64,000 bases of DNA, taken from assembly GCF_900103695.1 (NCBI RefSeq), contig NZ_FNHF01000003.1:62001-126000 (forward strand), given 5' to 3'. Shown here piece by piece: positions 19,744 through 29,678 of the stretch (the stretch's first letter is position 1; each line of letters opens with the position of its first letter). The position numbers and the translations under genes are program-made. A model generated the notes under the pieces. The model was not told the origin of the DNA, ran no database searches, and saw nothing but the letters and a program-made list of their open reading frames with translations. The DNA comes from Sediminibacillus halophilus (GTDB lineage Bacteria; Bacillota; Bacilli; Bacillales; Amphibacillaceae).

Positions 19744-21573
19744 ATGAAGAAAGTCGGTTTTTTCCAGTCGATCCGATTTAAAATTGTCCTTATCTATATT
19801 TTGCTGCTGTTACTGGCAATTCAAGTGATTGGATCCTATTTTGCCATCCGGCTGGAAGAAAATTTAAAAAAGAATTTAAACGATACGGTGGAAGAACGAA
19901 TTGAAGGGTTAAGTTATTATTTGGAACAGGCTTTTCAGAAAGAACGAAGTGAAGATGAAGAAGGTCCGACCTTGCAAGAAGATGTCCAGAACATTCTCGA
20001 TCGGGTCGATAGCAGCGTTTTTTCTACCCTTCAAGTATTGGACAGGCAGTATCGGGTTATCGGAGCTAAAAATGAAATTGACAGCAATATTATCGGCAGC
20101 AGGAAAACGGGAGATCCGCGAATCACTCGGGCATTGATTTTCGGTGTGGAAGAAAACACTACAATGCGGGACCCTGAGACCAACAAGCGGATGAAGGTGC
20201 GCGTGTTGCCGATAGGTGGCGAGGACGACCCGGACGGCATTCTGTATTTGGAAGCCTCGATGGAAGGCGTTTATGATCAAATGGGCAATATCAATGATAT
20301 TTTTGCCAGAGGAACCGTAATTGCTATCGCCATTTCCATCGTCTTGGGGATTTTGGTCGCGCGTACCATCACCAAGCCGATTACCGAAATGCGGAAACAG
20401 GCCAAAATTATGTCTACCGGAGACTTTTCCCAAACAGTCAACGTATATGGCACCGATGAAATCGGTCAGCTGGCAATGACCTTTAATGATATGAACGACA
20501 AATTGAAGCAAGCCCATAACACAACAGAGGGAGAACGCCGTAAGTTGAGTTCCGTCTTGTCCAATATGTCGGACGGAGTCATTGCGACGGACAAGGAAGG
20601 AAAAGTATCCTTGATGAACGAACCGGCTCTGCAGCTGATTCGCAAAGACTTTGAAGAAGTGAAGGGACAGCCGTTGATCGAGGTACTGCATTTAGAAGAC
20701 GAAATCGATGATGATATGCAGGCTGACACTGGATCGGTCACCATCGACTTCAGTGATGACGAAGAATTCTTTTTAATCAAAGCGAATTTTTCGGTGATAC
20801 AGGATGAAGACGGCAATTTTGGCGGCTTTATCACCGTCATCAGTGATGTAACGGAGCAGGAAAAGGTCGAGCAGGAAAGAAGAGAGTTCGTCTCCAATGT
20901 CTCGCATGAGCTGCGGACACCATTGACGACGATGCGAAGCTACCTGGAAGCACTGACAGATGGTGCCTGGGAAGACAAAGAAATCGCCCCGAAATTTTTG
21001 GATGTGACGCAAAACGAAACAGACCGGATGATCCGGCTGGTCAACGACTTGCTGCAGCTTTCCAAAATGGATAACAAGGCAACCGACCTGTACATGGAAC
21101 GGGTCGATTTTATCACGTTTTTCCACCATATCATCGATCGTTTTGAAATGAATAAAGCCGAAGAAATCATACTCGACCGGAAGCTCCCGAACAAAGAATT
21201 CTTTGTCTGGATGGATAAAGATAAACTGACCCAAGTAGTTGATAACATTATTTCCAATGCGATTAAGTATTCGCCGGATGGCGGCAGGATCACCTTCCGG
21301 GTAGACAACAACCGCAACAGACTAATGGTGTCGATCACCGACCAGGGCATGGGAATTGCCCAGGAAAAGGTGGACAAAATCTTCGACCGGTTCTACCGGG
21401 CTGACAAAGCCCGCTCCCGAAATCTTGGCGGGACAGGGCTCGGCCTGGCAATCGCCAAAGAAATCATCGAAGCCCATCACGGCCACATATGGGCAGAAAG
21501 CAAGGAAGGCAAGGGGACGACTGTCCATTTCACATTGCCGCTTATCAAAAAAAGCGGAGGTGACAAAAGATGA
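19744..21573 (+). CDS. walK: Sensor histidine kinase WalK (YycG)
   Basis: 609 residues. TM1 ~ residues 10-30, extracellular domain, TM2 ~185-205, HAMP (ARTITKPITEMRKQ), PAS (~260-370), HisKA with SHELRTPLTTMRSYLEAL, and HATPase with N, G1 and G2 boxes (DNIISNAIKYS, DQGMGIA, GGTGLGLAI). It phosphorylates WalR in response to lipid II and wall hydrolysis products. Its end overlaps the yycH start by four bases. Confidence 0.97.
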   Translation: MKKVGFFQSIRFKIVLIYILLLLLAIQVIGSYFAIRLEENLKKNLNDTVEERIEGLSYYLEQAFQKERSEDEEGPTLQEDVQNILDRVDSSVFSTLQVLDRQYRVIGAKNEIDSNIIGSRKTGDPRITRALIFGVEENTTMRDPETNKRMKVRVLPIGGEDDPDGILYLEASMEGVYDQMGNINDIFARGTVIAIAISIVLGILVARTITKPITEMRKQAKIMSTGDFSQTVNVYGTDEIGQLAMTFNDMNDKLKQAHNTTEGERRKLSSVLSNMSDGVIATDKEGKVSLMNEPALQLIRKDFEEVKGQPLIEVLHLEDEIDDDMQADTGSVTIDFSDDEEFFLIKANFSVIQDEDGNFGGFITVISDVTEQEKVEQERREFVSNVSHELRTPLTTMRSYLEALTDGAWEDKEIAPKFLDVTQNETDRMIRLVNDLLQLSKMDNKATDLYMERVDFITFFHHIIDRFEMNKAEEIILDRKLPNKEFFVWMDKDKLTQVVDNIISNAIKYSPDGGRITFRVDNNRNRLMVSITDQGMGIAQEKVDKIFDRFYRADKARSRNLGGTGLGLAIAKEIIEAHHGHIWAESKEGKGTTVHFTLPLIKKSGGDKR

Positions 21574-22892
21574 GGCTCGAAATGATAAAAACATTGGGCT
21601 TGTCGGCGTTGATTGCGGCCAGCTTGCTGCTGACTCTGGGAATTTGGAATTACAAACCGAATTACGATGAGACAGAAAATGTGGAAAGCAACTATACTGA
21701 TGAACCTTTGCAGGCCGGCCACGAGGAAAGCAAGAAGAGCATTATTGAACCATCAAAAGTTATTTTTCAAGCTAATGGCATTTTCTCATCGTTTGAAAAC
21801 AGAGGTGACCAGGAAGCATTTTACCAGGAAATCCAGGAGTGGTCGCTTACCGGCCTCGACCAGGGAATCCAGACCGATCAGAAACTGCCTGACAGTGATG
21901 ACTATTCTGTCCAGCTGATATATCCATTGGAGGTGCCGGCTGGAGCGATAAGAGACTTGTTCACTTTGGAAGAGAACAACATCAATCAAGTACAACGTGG
22001 TTCATTTGATCGGATTTTTCTGAACGAAAATAATAGTGGTACCGTCGAATTGGTATTCTACAATACGGAAGCAAAGATGAGTATTCACGCAGAGGTGCAG
22101 AATGCCGGGGCGGCTGATGTGCTGGACCAATATGCCGATATGGATGGTAAAATCAATTATATTGAGTATGCAGAAGGCGCTGGGGCACCGATTTATATCC
22201 CACAGGGGGAACCGGAAATTAATGACCTGACTTTTTCAGTCGATACCTTTACCACGATTTCCGATCTAGATCCGCTGCTCAACAACTTGTTCACAAACCG
22301 GGAAGTCATGACATCAAATCGATTGGAGAGCGGCGGCACTTCCTACTCGGACGGTATCCGGGAGCTTCGGGCCTATGAAAGCGAGAAGTATATGGAATAC
22401 GTCAATCCGCTTCCGGAAAACCGCACTATCGAGGGCTCGGAACTGGTCAACCAAACCATCAATTTTCTCAATGCCCACAGAGGCTGGACCAACTCTGCCA
22501 ACGATGAGTATCAGCTATACAATGTAAATGTGCAGCGGAATGAAGTGACGTACCGGCTTGTTTATAACGAGTATCCGGTTTTCGGCCAAAATGATAAGCA
22601 GGCTACCATTCAAATAACCTGGCGTAACCAGCCTTATAAATATGACCGCCCGTTGTTCAAATTGGGCGAAGCGTTTGATTATGGAGAGCCGCCGGATTTA
22701 CCGAGTGGTGAGGAAATCGCCGGCTATTTAGAAGATGCCAAAGGCAGCGGCAGTATTAAGGATATTGCCCTCGGTTACAAATTGGTAGATGAAGGCATTT
22801 CAATCCGGTTAGTGCCAGCCTGGTTCAAACAGGACACGACTGGCTGGAGCGAGCTGGATTTGAGCGAAATGTCCGGCTTGGGGGAGGAATAA
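21570..22892 (+). CDS. yycH: WalK regulatory protein YycH
   Basis: 440 residues with one N-terminal membrane segment (LGLSALIAASLLLTLGIW) and a large extracytoplasmic domain of YycH type. It modulates WalK with YycI at the membrane. GGAGGTG lies inside the end of walK, so expression is coupled. Confidence 0.93.
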   Translation: MRLEMIKTLGLSALIAASLLLTLGIWNYKPNYDETENVESNYTDEPLQAGHEESKKSIIEPSKVIFQANGIFSSFENRGDQEAFYQEIQEWSLTGLDQGIQTDQKLPDSDDYSVQLIYPLEVPAGAIRDLFTLEENNINQVQRGSFDRIFLNENNSGTVELVFYNTEAKMSIHAEVQNAGAADVLDQYADMDGKINYIEYAEGAGAPIYIPQGEPEINDLTFSVDTFTTISDLDPLLNNLFTNREVMTSNRLESGGTSYSDGIRELRAYESEKYMEYVNPLPENRTIEGSELVNQTINFLNAHRGWTNSANDEYQLYNVNVQRNEVTYRLVYNEYPVFGQNDKQATIQITWRNQPYKYDRPLFKLGEAFDYGEPPDLPSGEEIAGYLEDAKGSGSIKDIALGYKLVDEGISIRLVPAWFKQDTTGWSELDLSEMSGLGEE

Positions 22893-22895
22893 GCC

Positions 22896-23825
22896 ATGCA
22901 ATGGGGACAAATTAAAACACTATTCATCATATGTTTCCTTATTCTGGATATCTTCCTACTCCAGCAATTTCTGAAGACGATGGATTCCCGATCGCCATCC
23001 GGAGATATTGCAGAACCGAAACTGGAAGAATATATGAAAGAAAATGTGAAAGGGCTCGACAAGCTGCCGGAGGAGCAGGTCAAGGATTCATTCATCACGG
23101 TAAAAGCGAGAAACTTTACGGCCGATGACGTAAAGACCCTCAAGGCCATGAGTGAGCAGGAAGTGGACCTGCTTGGCAGCGGCAACCTGCTGTATTCAGA
23201 GTTCAAGGAACCGGTGCCGATTGATCCGGATAGCACGAAGGCGGAAAAGGAATTGGAGTTATCCGAACACATCCTTTCTGGTGGAGAATATGTCTATTGG
23301 GGAAAAGATGACGCTTCCGGTGCCCTGATTTTTTTCCAGACAAATAACAGCAAGCCGATTTATTATAGCCAGAGCGGCTTTGTGGTAGCCTTTGTCAACA
23401 GCGACAATGAAATCACCAGCTATCTGCAAACCGCAGTTGATGAAGTGGACAGACAGGAGCCAAAAAGCATGATTACTGCGTATTCCGCGATAAGCAGCCT
23501 GTTCAAAGCCAATGCATTGCCAATGGAGGATCCGGAAATAACGGAAACCCCGACAGTGGGCTATTATTCATTCGTCGATCTCGATGAAGGACAGCAGGTT
23601 TTTGCTCCTTCCTGGCACTTTGCCATCAATGACGACTTGCATTATGTGGTAATGGGTTCTGAAGGACAATTTTCCCAGCATGACAATCCGACGTTTGTAC
23701 GGAATACAATCCGGAAAGCGCAGGACGGCATGAGAGACGCGAAGCTGTCCGACGAGGAAATAGAAGAATTGCAAAATGTGTACCAAAGGTTATTGGAATC
23801 CACAAGGGTGAGTGATGAGGAATGA
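22896..23825 (+). CDS. yycI: WalK regulatory protein YycI
   Basis: 309 residues, somewhat longer than B. subtilis YycI. Starts [25 protein letters not shown], the typical cytoplasmic-start single TM anchor, followed by an outer domain with repeats like those of YycH. Partner of YycH. Overlaps walJ by four bases. Confidence 0.93.
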   Translation: MQWGQIKTLFIICFLILDIFLLQQFLKTMDSRSPSGDIAEPKLEEYMKENVKGLDKLPEEQVKDSFITVKARNFTADDVKTLKAMSEQEVDLLGSGNLLYSEFKEPVPIDPDSTKAEKELELSEHILSGGEYVYWGKDDASGALIFFQTNNSKPIYYSQSGFVVAFVNSDNEITSYLQTAVDEVDRQEPKSMITAYSAISSLFKANALPMEDPEITETPTVGYYSFVDLDEGQQVFAPSWHFAINDDLHYVVMGSEGQFSQHDNPTFVRNTIRKAQDGMRDAKLSDEEIEELQNVYQRLLESTRVSDEE

Positions 23826-24619
23826 CATTAAGCTTTAGTGTACTTGCATCAGGAAGTACAGGAAATGCTTTTTATATAGCGACAGAAAAAGAGAAAATCT
23901 TAGTCGATGCGGGATTGAGCGGCAAGGAAATGGAACGGCTGATGGGCGAAGTGAACATCGACCCGTACAGTCTTACCAAGCTGCTGGTCACCCATGAACA
24001 CAGTGACCATATCAAAGGGTTGGGCATCATGGCCCGTCGTTATCAACTCCCGATTTATGCCAACGAAAAAACGTGGAAAGCGATGGAAGGTTCGATCGGC
24101 AAAATAGAGTTGGATCAGAAGTTTGTGTTCAACATGGAGGAAACCAAGGCTTTCGGCGACCTGGATGTGGAATCGTTCGGTGTCTCGCATGATGCTGCCG
24201 AGCCGATGTTTTTCACCTTCCACCATGAGGGGAAAAAAGTCGCTCTCGTAACCGATCTCGGTTACGTATCCGAGCGCATCAAAAAAACCGTAGAAAATGC
24301 GGATGCCTATATTTTCGAAGCCAACCATGATGTTTCCATGCTGCAAATGGGCAGATACCCGTGGAATGTCAAACGCCGCATTCTCGGGGACAGCGGCCAC
24401 GTTTCCAATGACGATTGCGCCCTGGCTTTGAGCGATATCATCGGAGACCAAACAAAACGTATTTATTTGGCTCATTTAAGCAAAGATAACAACATGAAAG
24501 AATTGGCCAGAATGTCCGTGCAAAACTATTTAAATGACCATGGTTTCACCATCGGCGACAAACTGCACCTGCATGATACAGACCCGAAGACGCCGACCCC
24601 TCTATATGAAGTAGTTTAA
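23822..24619 (+). CDS. walJ: MBL-fold nuclease WalJ (YycJ)
   Basis: 265 residues. Metallo-beta-lactamase fold: [12 protein letters not shown] start, THEHSDH metal motif at ~residue 59, a His in VSHDAAEP, further metal ligands in VTDLGYVS and the closing LAHLSKDN. A likely 5'-3' DNA exonuclease linked to mismatch repair in Bacillus. Member of the walRK-yycHI-walJ operon. Confidence 0.95.
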   Translation: MTLSFSVLASGSTGNAFYIATEKEKILVDAGLSGKEMERLMGEVNIDPYSLTKLLVTHEHSDHIKGLGIMARRYQLPIYANEKTWKAMEGSIGKIELDQKFVFNMEETKAFGDLDVESFGVSHDAAEPMFFTFHHEGKKVALVTDLGYVSERIKKTVENADAYIFEANHDVSMLQMGRYPWNVKRRILGDSGHVSNDDCALALSDIIGDQTKRIYLAHLSKDNNMKELARMSVQNYLNDHGFTIGDKLHLHDTDPKTPTPLYEVV

Positions 24620-24690
24620 CCGGACTGGCGAAAGGAAACACTATAAACGTTGAGCTTTATGTTTTTTCCAGGTCAGAAAGGATGGGTGCG

Positions 24691-25914
24691 ATGGGCTATT
24701 ATGATGATCATTATCAAACAAACAGAACGAATAAGAAAAAAAGGAACTGGTTTCTGCCTTCGCTTATCGGGGCAGTCATCGGGGCACTGATTGTGATTGT
24801 GGCACTTCCTGCCTTACAAGAAGCGGGTTTGCTGCCGTTCCAGTCCGCTGAACAAGGTTCCAATGAAATTACCCAAGGAAACGGTGACAATTCACAAGCC
24901 GGTCCTACGTCCAATGTTAACGTCGACGTTTCGTCGCAAATAACCGAAATCGTCGGCGAAGTGACCCCTGCAGTAGTCGGAGTGGTCAACATTCAATCCT
25001 CTACGAACTTCTGGCAGCAAGAAGAATCCGGACAAGCAGGCACCGGATCCGGCGTTATTTATAAAACGGCAGACGGAAGCGCCTATGTGGTGACCAATCA
25101 CCACGTCATAGAGGGTGCAGACGAGGTCGAAGTGGTACTCTCTGACGAAACCCACGTCTCCGCAGAGCTGCTCGGCAGTGACGTGTTCACCGATTTGGCC
25201 GTACTGAAGATGAGCGCTGACCAAGTCGACAAAACGATCGAAATCGGCAGCTCGGATAGTGTCAAAGTTGGCGAGCCGGCAATTGCCATCGGGAATCCGC
25301 TCGGGTTGATGTTTTCCGGGTCGGTTACTCAAGGAATCATCAGCGGCAAGCAGCGGGCCATTCCACAAGACTTTGACGGAGACGGACGGGCTGACTGGCA
25401 GGCTGAAGTCATTCAGACGGATGCCGCCATCAATCCAGGGAACAGCGGCGGCGCACTGATCAATATGAGCGGGCAATTAATCGGAATCAACTCGATGAAA
25501 ATCGCCCAATCCTCTGTTGAGGGAATCGGCTTCGCCATCCCGATCGACAGTGCGACACCGATAATCGAACAACTGGAGACAGAAGGCACGGTCACAAGGC
25601 CATACTTAGGTGTTGAAGCCTATTCCCTTGAGGAAGTAGCCCAGGTGGAATGGGAGCGGAGACTGAACCTTCCGGAAGAAGTGGAAGGCGGAATCTACTT
25701 ACGGAGCATTGAGCCTATGTCGCCTGCAGATCAGGCTGGCCTGCAAGAGCTCGATGTCATCACCGAATTGGATGGCGAGCCAATCCAGGATGTGATTGGT
25801 TTGCGCAAGCATCTCTATCAGGAAAAACAAGTTGGCGAGGAAATGACCGTCACCTATTATCGTGACGGAGAACGTCAAGAAACAACGGTAACACTGGCAG
25901 CCCAGGAATACTAA
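24691..25914 (+). CDS. htrA: HtrA-type membrane-anchored serine protease
   Basis: About 407 residues. One TM near residues 22-42, then the trypsin-like protease with catalytic His in TNHHVIEGA, Asp in TDLAVLKM and Ser in NPGNSGGAL. A C-terminal PDZ domain (~300-400, YLRSIEPMSPADQAGLQELDVI) follows. Quality-control protease of secreted proteins; last gene of the wal operon as yyxA in B. subtilis. Start 24691 has AAAGG nine bases upstream; ATG 24682 abuts it and is less likely. Confidence 0.93.
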   Translation: MGYYDDHYQTNRTNKKKRNWFLPSLIGAVIGALIVIVALPALQEAGLLPFQSAEQGSNEITQGNGDNSQAGPTSNVNVDVSSQITEIVGEVTPAVVGVVNIQSSTNFWQQEESGQAGTGSGVIYKTADGSAYVVTNHHVIEGADEVEVVLSDETHVSAELLGSDVFTDLAVLKMSADQVDKTIEIGSSDSVKVGEPAIAIGNPLGLMFSGSVTQGIISGKQRAIPQDFDGDGRADWQAEVIQTDAAINPGNSGGALINMSGQLIGINSMKIAQSSVEGIGFAIPIDSATPIIEQLETEGTVTRPYLGVEAYSLEEVAQVEWERRLNLPEEVEGGIYLRSIEPMSPADQAGLQELDVITELDGEPIQDVIGLRKHLYQEKQVGEEMTVTYYRDGERQETTVTLAAQEY

Positions 25915-25916
25915 TA

Positions 25917-25953
25917 GGAAAAAGCCGGATCATATGGATCCGGCTTTTTTTCT
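25917..25953 (+). terminator. Terminator after htrA
   Basis: AAAAAGCCGGATC / GGATCCGGCTTTTT with a four-base loop and T-run. Confidence 0.92.
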
Positions 25954-26033
25954 GCTTTAAGAAAGGACATGTAAGGCGTAACAATACTAAAATCGCCTGT
26001 TGATAACAGCGTCATTTCCGTTACTACCATAGT

Positions 26034-26219
26034 TATGCACAGCCTGTGGATGGAGTTGAGGATAACTATCCATATATGGTGGCGAACATTTATTCTTGCC
26101 CCAAATAAAGCAGGCCTCTCCAAAATGTGTGGATAAACAGCGTGGATAACTTGTTTATAGCAAAGGAAAACATGTGCATAAGAGAAAATCAGAGCGGGTG
26201 TGGATAACCTTGTGCATAA
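26034..26219. promoter_or_regulatory. Cluster of DnaA boxes
   Basis: Two exact TGTGGATAA boxes (26128-26136, 26199-26207) and one-mismatch boxes CGTGGATAA (26141-26149) and TGTGCATAA (26173-26181, 26211-26219, inverted near 26034-26042) lie within ~190 bases. B. subtilis has oriC-proximal DnaA-box clusters, one at yydA (=rlmH), that titrate DnaA. This cluster sits in the same neighbourhood. Confidence 0.75.
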
Positions 26220-26298
26220 CTGGATGATTCGGTGAATAACTGTGAAATCTGCTTTGAAAATTAAATTGATTTTTACGAAAATTTATTATACGCTATAC

Positions 26299-26319
26299 TT
26301 ATTAAAATCATTTTAATAA
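26299..26319. promoter_or_regulatory. 21-bp palindromic operator at ROK operon promoter
   Basis: TTATTAAAAT, C, ATTTTAATAA: a perfect inverted repeat starting at the last base of the likely -10 (TATACT, 26294-26299) and 22 bases before the repressor gene. The position is right for autorepression by the HTH-ROK protein. Confidence 0.6.
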
Positions 26320-26341
26320 TAAAGCGGAAGGGAGGCGGACA

Positions 26342-27550
26342 ATGGCTTCATCATCCACAGCAGGCAGTGCGGAGGAAATGAAACGGCAGAACCGGTCGTT
26401 CGTTTTACAAGCATTGCGAAAAGCAAGCCCTGTTTCCAATGCAGAGCTGGCGCGGCACACCGGCTTATCGATAATGTCGATTTCCACTATCATCAAAGAA
26501 CTGCAAGCGATCGGTTTAGTGGAAACCAGCGGCAGCGGAGAATCTCAGGGCGGCCGGAAACCGTTGTTGTATCAGCTACACCAGCAAAACTATGTAATAA
26601 GTGTCGCTATCCATGTGGATAACATCCAGACTGCCAAAATCAATCCCCAAGGGAAAATCGTGCAAGTCGAAAAAAAATCTGTTTGTGGACAACTACAACA
26701 AAACGAATGGGCTGCATTGGTCTGTGATTTGATTGATCAGTTGCTGGAAAACAGTGCAGACAAAGCGGAGGTAATGGGAATCGCCGTTTCCGCTCCTGGT
26801 CCGGTCGATGTGGATACCGGAACGCTATTAAATCCGCCGAACATTAAAGCGATCGAACAGTGGGAAGTGGGTGCGCTGTTGGAAGAACGCTACCGGCTGC
26901 CTGTCGTCCTGGAGCGGGATGCGAATGCAGCTGCACTCGGTGAGCACTGGTTCGGTTCCTCCGAGAAAAAAAGCAGCATGTTATATGTATTCGCTGACCA
27001 GGGAATTGGCGGCGGGATTATTTTTCAGGGGAAAGTATATCGCGGCTTTTTAAACGGAGCGGGAGAAATCGGCCATCATACCATTGACATGGACGGGCCC
27101 AAGTGCAGCTGCGGAAGTTACGGCTGTCTGGAGGCATTGGCTTCCGGCATCGCGATGACGAAGAAGGCAGAAACGCTCCAAGCTCAGAGTGAAGCACTGT
27201 CTGCAGAAAAGCAGCAGATTACATTGGAGAAAATCTTTGCAGCCGCAGAATCAGGAGAACCGCTAGCCATGCAGCTGCTGGAAGAATCGGCAAATTACTT
27301 GGGGGTAGGCATCGCCAACGCAGCTAACATCCTTAATCCGGAGGAAATCATTATCGGCGGCGCAATCGTTCACGGTTATCCGGCTGCAATGGAAACTATT
27401 TCGTATCTGGTCAACGACCGAATTTTATACAATGGAAAAGAACCAATGATCATCAAGCGGTCGCAGTTCAAGGAAGAGGCACAGCTTGTCGGAGCGGCGG
27501 CAGTGATTCTCGATCATTTGTTTTCCAATCCGCAGCTGTTAATGAAATGA
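26342..27550 (+). CDS. ROK-family transcription repressor (XylR/NagC type)
   Basis: 402 residues. N-terminal winged helix-turn-helix (residues ~20-75: VSNAELARHTGLSIMSISTIIKELQAIGLV). ROK sugar-kinase-like domain with the zinc motif CSCGSYGCLEA. The ROK domain binds the inducing sugar. First gene before a ROK kinase and manA, so it likely controls uptake or phosphorylation of fructose/mannose-type sugars. GGGAGGCGG ribosome site. Confidence 0.88.
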   Translation: MASSSTAGSAEEMKRQNRSFVLQALRKASPVSNAELARHTGLSIMSISTIIKELQAIGLVETSGSGESQGGRKPLLYQLHQQNYVISVAIHVDNIQTAKINPQGKIVQVEKKSVCGQLQQNEWAALVCDLIDQLLENSADKAEVMGIAVSAPGPVDVDTGTLLNPPNIKAIEQWEVGALLEERYRLPVVLERDANAAALGEHWFGSSEKKSSMLYVFADQGIGGGIIFQGKVYRGFLNGAGEIGHHTIDMDGPKCSCGSYGCLEALASGIAMTKKAETLQAQSEALSAEKQQITLEKIFAAAESGEPLAMQLLEESANYLGVGIANAANILNPEEIIIGGAIVHGYPAAMETISYLVNDRILYNGKEPMIIKRSQFKEEAQLVGAAAVILDHLFSNPQLLMK

Positions 27551-27572
27551 CAAACAGGGAAAAGGTGATAAT

Positions 27573-28484
27573 ATGGGAATGGCAGTAGGAGTAGATATCG
27601 GGGGAACAAAAGTAGCCCTGGCATTGGTGAATGAACAAGGTAACATCAGCAGGCATAGCAAACTGAAAACAGATAAATCCGTTGAGCCAGCGGTAATGAT
27701 ACAACGGATCATTGATGCGATTGAACAGCTGTTGAAGGAGGAAGGGCTTGAAGACAGTCAGATTTCCGGCATCGGTATCGGGTCTCCGGGACCGTTGAAC
27801 AGCAAGGCGGGGGTCATCTCCTGTCCACCCAATCTGCAAAACTGGAAGGACGTTCCGATTGTGGAGCAGGTACGCGCGCATTTTCCGGTTCCTGTCGTGC
27901 TGGAAAACGATGCAAATGCGGCTGCCATGGCGGAAAAATGGTTAGGCGCCGCACAGGAAAATCAGGACTTTGCTTACATGACCATCAGCACCGGGGTCGG
28001 AGCCGGGTTGTTTGCAGACGGAAAACTACTGGGTGGAGCGCGCGGCAATGCCGGAGATATCGGGCACACCGTCGTCGATCCGTCTTACGGCCAATGCCCG
28101 TGCGGCCAGAAAGGCTGTCTGGAGTACATCGTGTCTGGAACAGCCATCGCCAAACGCGGTTCCGAGCTGGCAGGAGAAACGCTAACGACCGAGAAAGTGT
28201 TCCAACGCTACGAGCAAGGTGATGCCAACATCGTTCCGTATATCGATGACGTATTCCGGTTGATAGGCGTGGCGTGTGTGACATTGATCAACACCTTCGA
28301 TCCGGAGAAAATCGTGATCGGCGGCGGAGTCTCCAAGGTTGGGGAACCATTGTTCACAAAAGTGCGGGATTATGTCAGCCATTATGCATTGAACCCTGCC
28401 GGCCGGGAAACAGAAGTCGTACCGGCTCAATTGGATCAAAATGCCGGCGTCGTCGGAGCAGCTGGACTGATTTTAGCTAATTAA
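27573..28484 (+). CDS. ROK-family sugar kinase (glucokinase/fructokinase-like)
   Basis: 303 residues: ATP motif VGVDIGGTKVALAL, catalytic Asp in LENDANAAAM, and zinc motif CPCGQKGCLEYI. It phosphorylates a hexose. The following manA suggests mannose, fructose or glucose; the sequence alone does not decide. No extra N-terminal HTH, unlike its upstream neighbour. Spacing of 22 bases to the repressor indicates one operon. Confidence 0.9.
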   Translation: MGMAVGVDIGGTKVALALVNEQGNISRHSKLKTDKSVEPAVMIQRIIDAIEQLLKEEGLEDSQISGIGIGSPGPLNSKAGVISCPPNLQNWKDVPIVEQVRAHFPVPVVLENDANAAAMAEKWLGAAQENQDFAYMTISTGVGAGLFADGKLLGGARGNAGDIGHTVVDPSYGQCPCGQKGCLEYIVSGTAIAKRGSELAGETLTTEKVFQRYEQGDANIVPYIDDVFRLIGVACVTLINTFDPEKIVIGGGVSKVGEPLFTKVRDYVSHYALNPAGRETEVVPAQLDQNAGVVGAAGLILAN

Positions 28485-28518
28485 CAACAAGGATAATACG
28501 TACATAAGGAGGAAAACG

Positions 28519-29475
28519 ATGTATAAAGAACCGATTTTTTTAGAGCCCGTTTTTCAGGAGCGGATTTGGGGCGGCCAAAAACTGAAGACGGAATTTGGCT
28601 ACGATATTCCCTATGACCATACCGGAGAGGCCTGGGTGATTTCCGCCCATCCGAACGGACCGAGCCGGATCGTCAATGGCCCATTGCAAGGCAGCACATT
28701 GAAGGATACCTGGGAACAGCACAGCGAATTGTTCGGTAACGCAGCCAAAGGCGGGGAGGACTATCCTTTGCTGGTGAAAATCCTCGATGCGGCCAACGAT
28801 TTATCCGTCCAGGTGCACCCGGATGACACGTATGCAAGAGAAGTCGAAGGCGAGCCATATGGGAAAACGGAATGCTGGTATGTCATCGGCGCGGAAAAAG
28901 ATGCGGAAATCATTTTCGGCCACCATGCCGGCAGCCGCGAGGAATTCAAGCAAATGGTCGATAGCGGCCAGTGGGATGATTTGCTGCGCAAGGTGAAAGT
29001 GAAGTCCGGAGATTTCATCTATGTACCGAGCGGCACCATCCATGCCATCGGAAAAGGCATCGTGATCTTGGAAACCCAGCAAAGCTCCGATATTACGTAC
29101 CGGGTCTATGATTACGACCGGACCGACGATCAAGGCAACACAAGGGAGCTGCACCTGGATTCAGCGATTGCCGTATCCACCGTTCCACATGAAACAATCG
29201 ATATCGAGCAAAAACAAATAAGCAAAGACGGCCTGACATCCAATCGACTCGTCCAGCAGGAATACTTTACTGTCTACTATTGGGAGCTGGACGGTGAAGT
29301 CGACCAAGCTATAGAGGAAGATTTTCTGCAGGTGAGCGTACTGGACGGCGAAGGGGAAATAACCGTGGAAGGAACCACCTTCACCTTGAAAAAAGGCGAC
29401 CACTTTATCGTGCCATCCACTGTTGAGCACTATCATTTATCCGGGAAGGCGTCGTTTATCGTTTCCCATCCATAA
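28519..29475 (+). CDS. manA: Mannose-6-phosphate isomerase, class I
   Basis: 318 residues, cupin fold. Metal-binding segments QVHPDDTYA and ETQQSSDITYRVYDYDR, and YVPSGTIHAIGKGI. Starts EPIFLEPVFQERIWGG as in B. subtilis ManA/Pmi. Converts mannose-6-P to fructose-6-P. Third gene of the ROK operon; AAGGAGGAAAA ribosome site. Confidence 0.95.
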   Translation: MYKEPIFLEPVFQERIWGGQKLKTEFGYDIPYDHTGEAWVISAHPNGPSRIVNGPLQGSTLKDTWEQHSELFGNAAKGGEDYPLLVKILDAANDLSVQVHPDDTYAREVEGEPYGKTECWYVIGAEKDAEIIFGHHAGSREEFKQMVDSGQWDDLLRKVKVKSGDFIYVPSGTIHAIGKGIVILETQQSSDITYRVYDYDRTDDQGNTRELHLDSAIAVSTVPHETIDIEQKQISKDGLTSNRLVQQEYFTVYYWELDGEVDQAIEEDFLQVSVLDGEGEITVEGTTFTLKKGDHFIVPSTVEHYHLSGKASFIVSHP

Positions 29476-29501
29476 GGAAAACTTCAACCATCAGGAGAAA
29501 A

Positions 29502-29538
29502 ACCAGGCTGAATCGCAATGATTCGGCCTGTTTTTTGC
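29502..29538 (+). terminator. Terminator after manA
   Basis: Near-perfect stem AACCAGGCTGAATC / GATTCGGCCTGTT followed by TTTT. Confidence 0.88.
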
Positions 29539-29678
29539 TTTTATGTATCATTTTTCAACGTGCCAATCACTGGCCCTTTCAATAACTCGAAAGGATGGGG
29601 CAATTTCGTGATAAAATGAAGGAAGAATAGATCTGAAACAAGGTAAGGATAGACAATAAGCATTAGGGCGGGATAGGC

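Noticed and set aside
26034-26219. Chromosomal origin oriC
   Set aside because: DnaA boxes are clustered, but no dnaA, dnaN, rpmH or AT-rich unwinding element with DnaA-trios is seen; an oriC-proximal cluster is the better reading.
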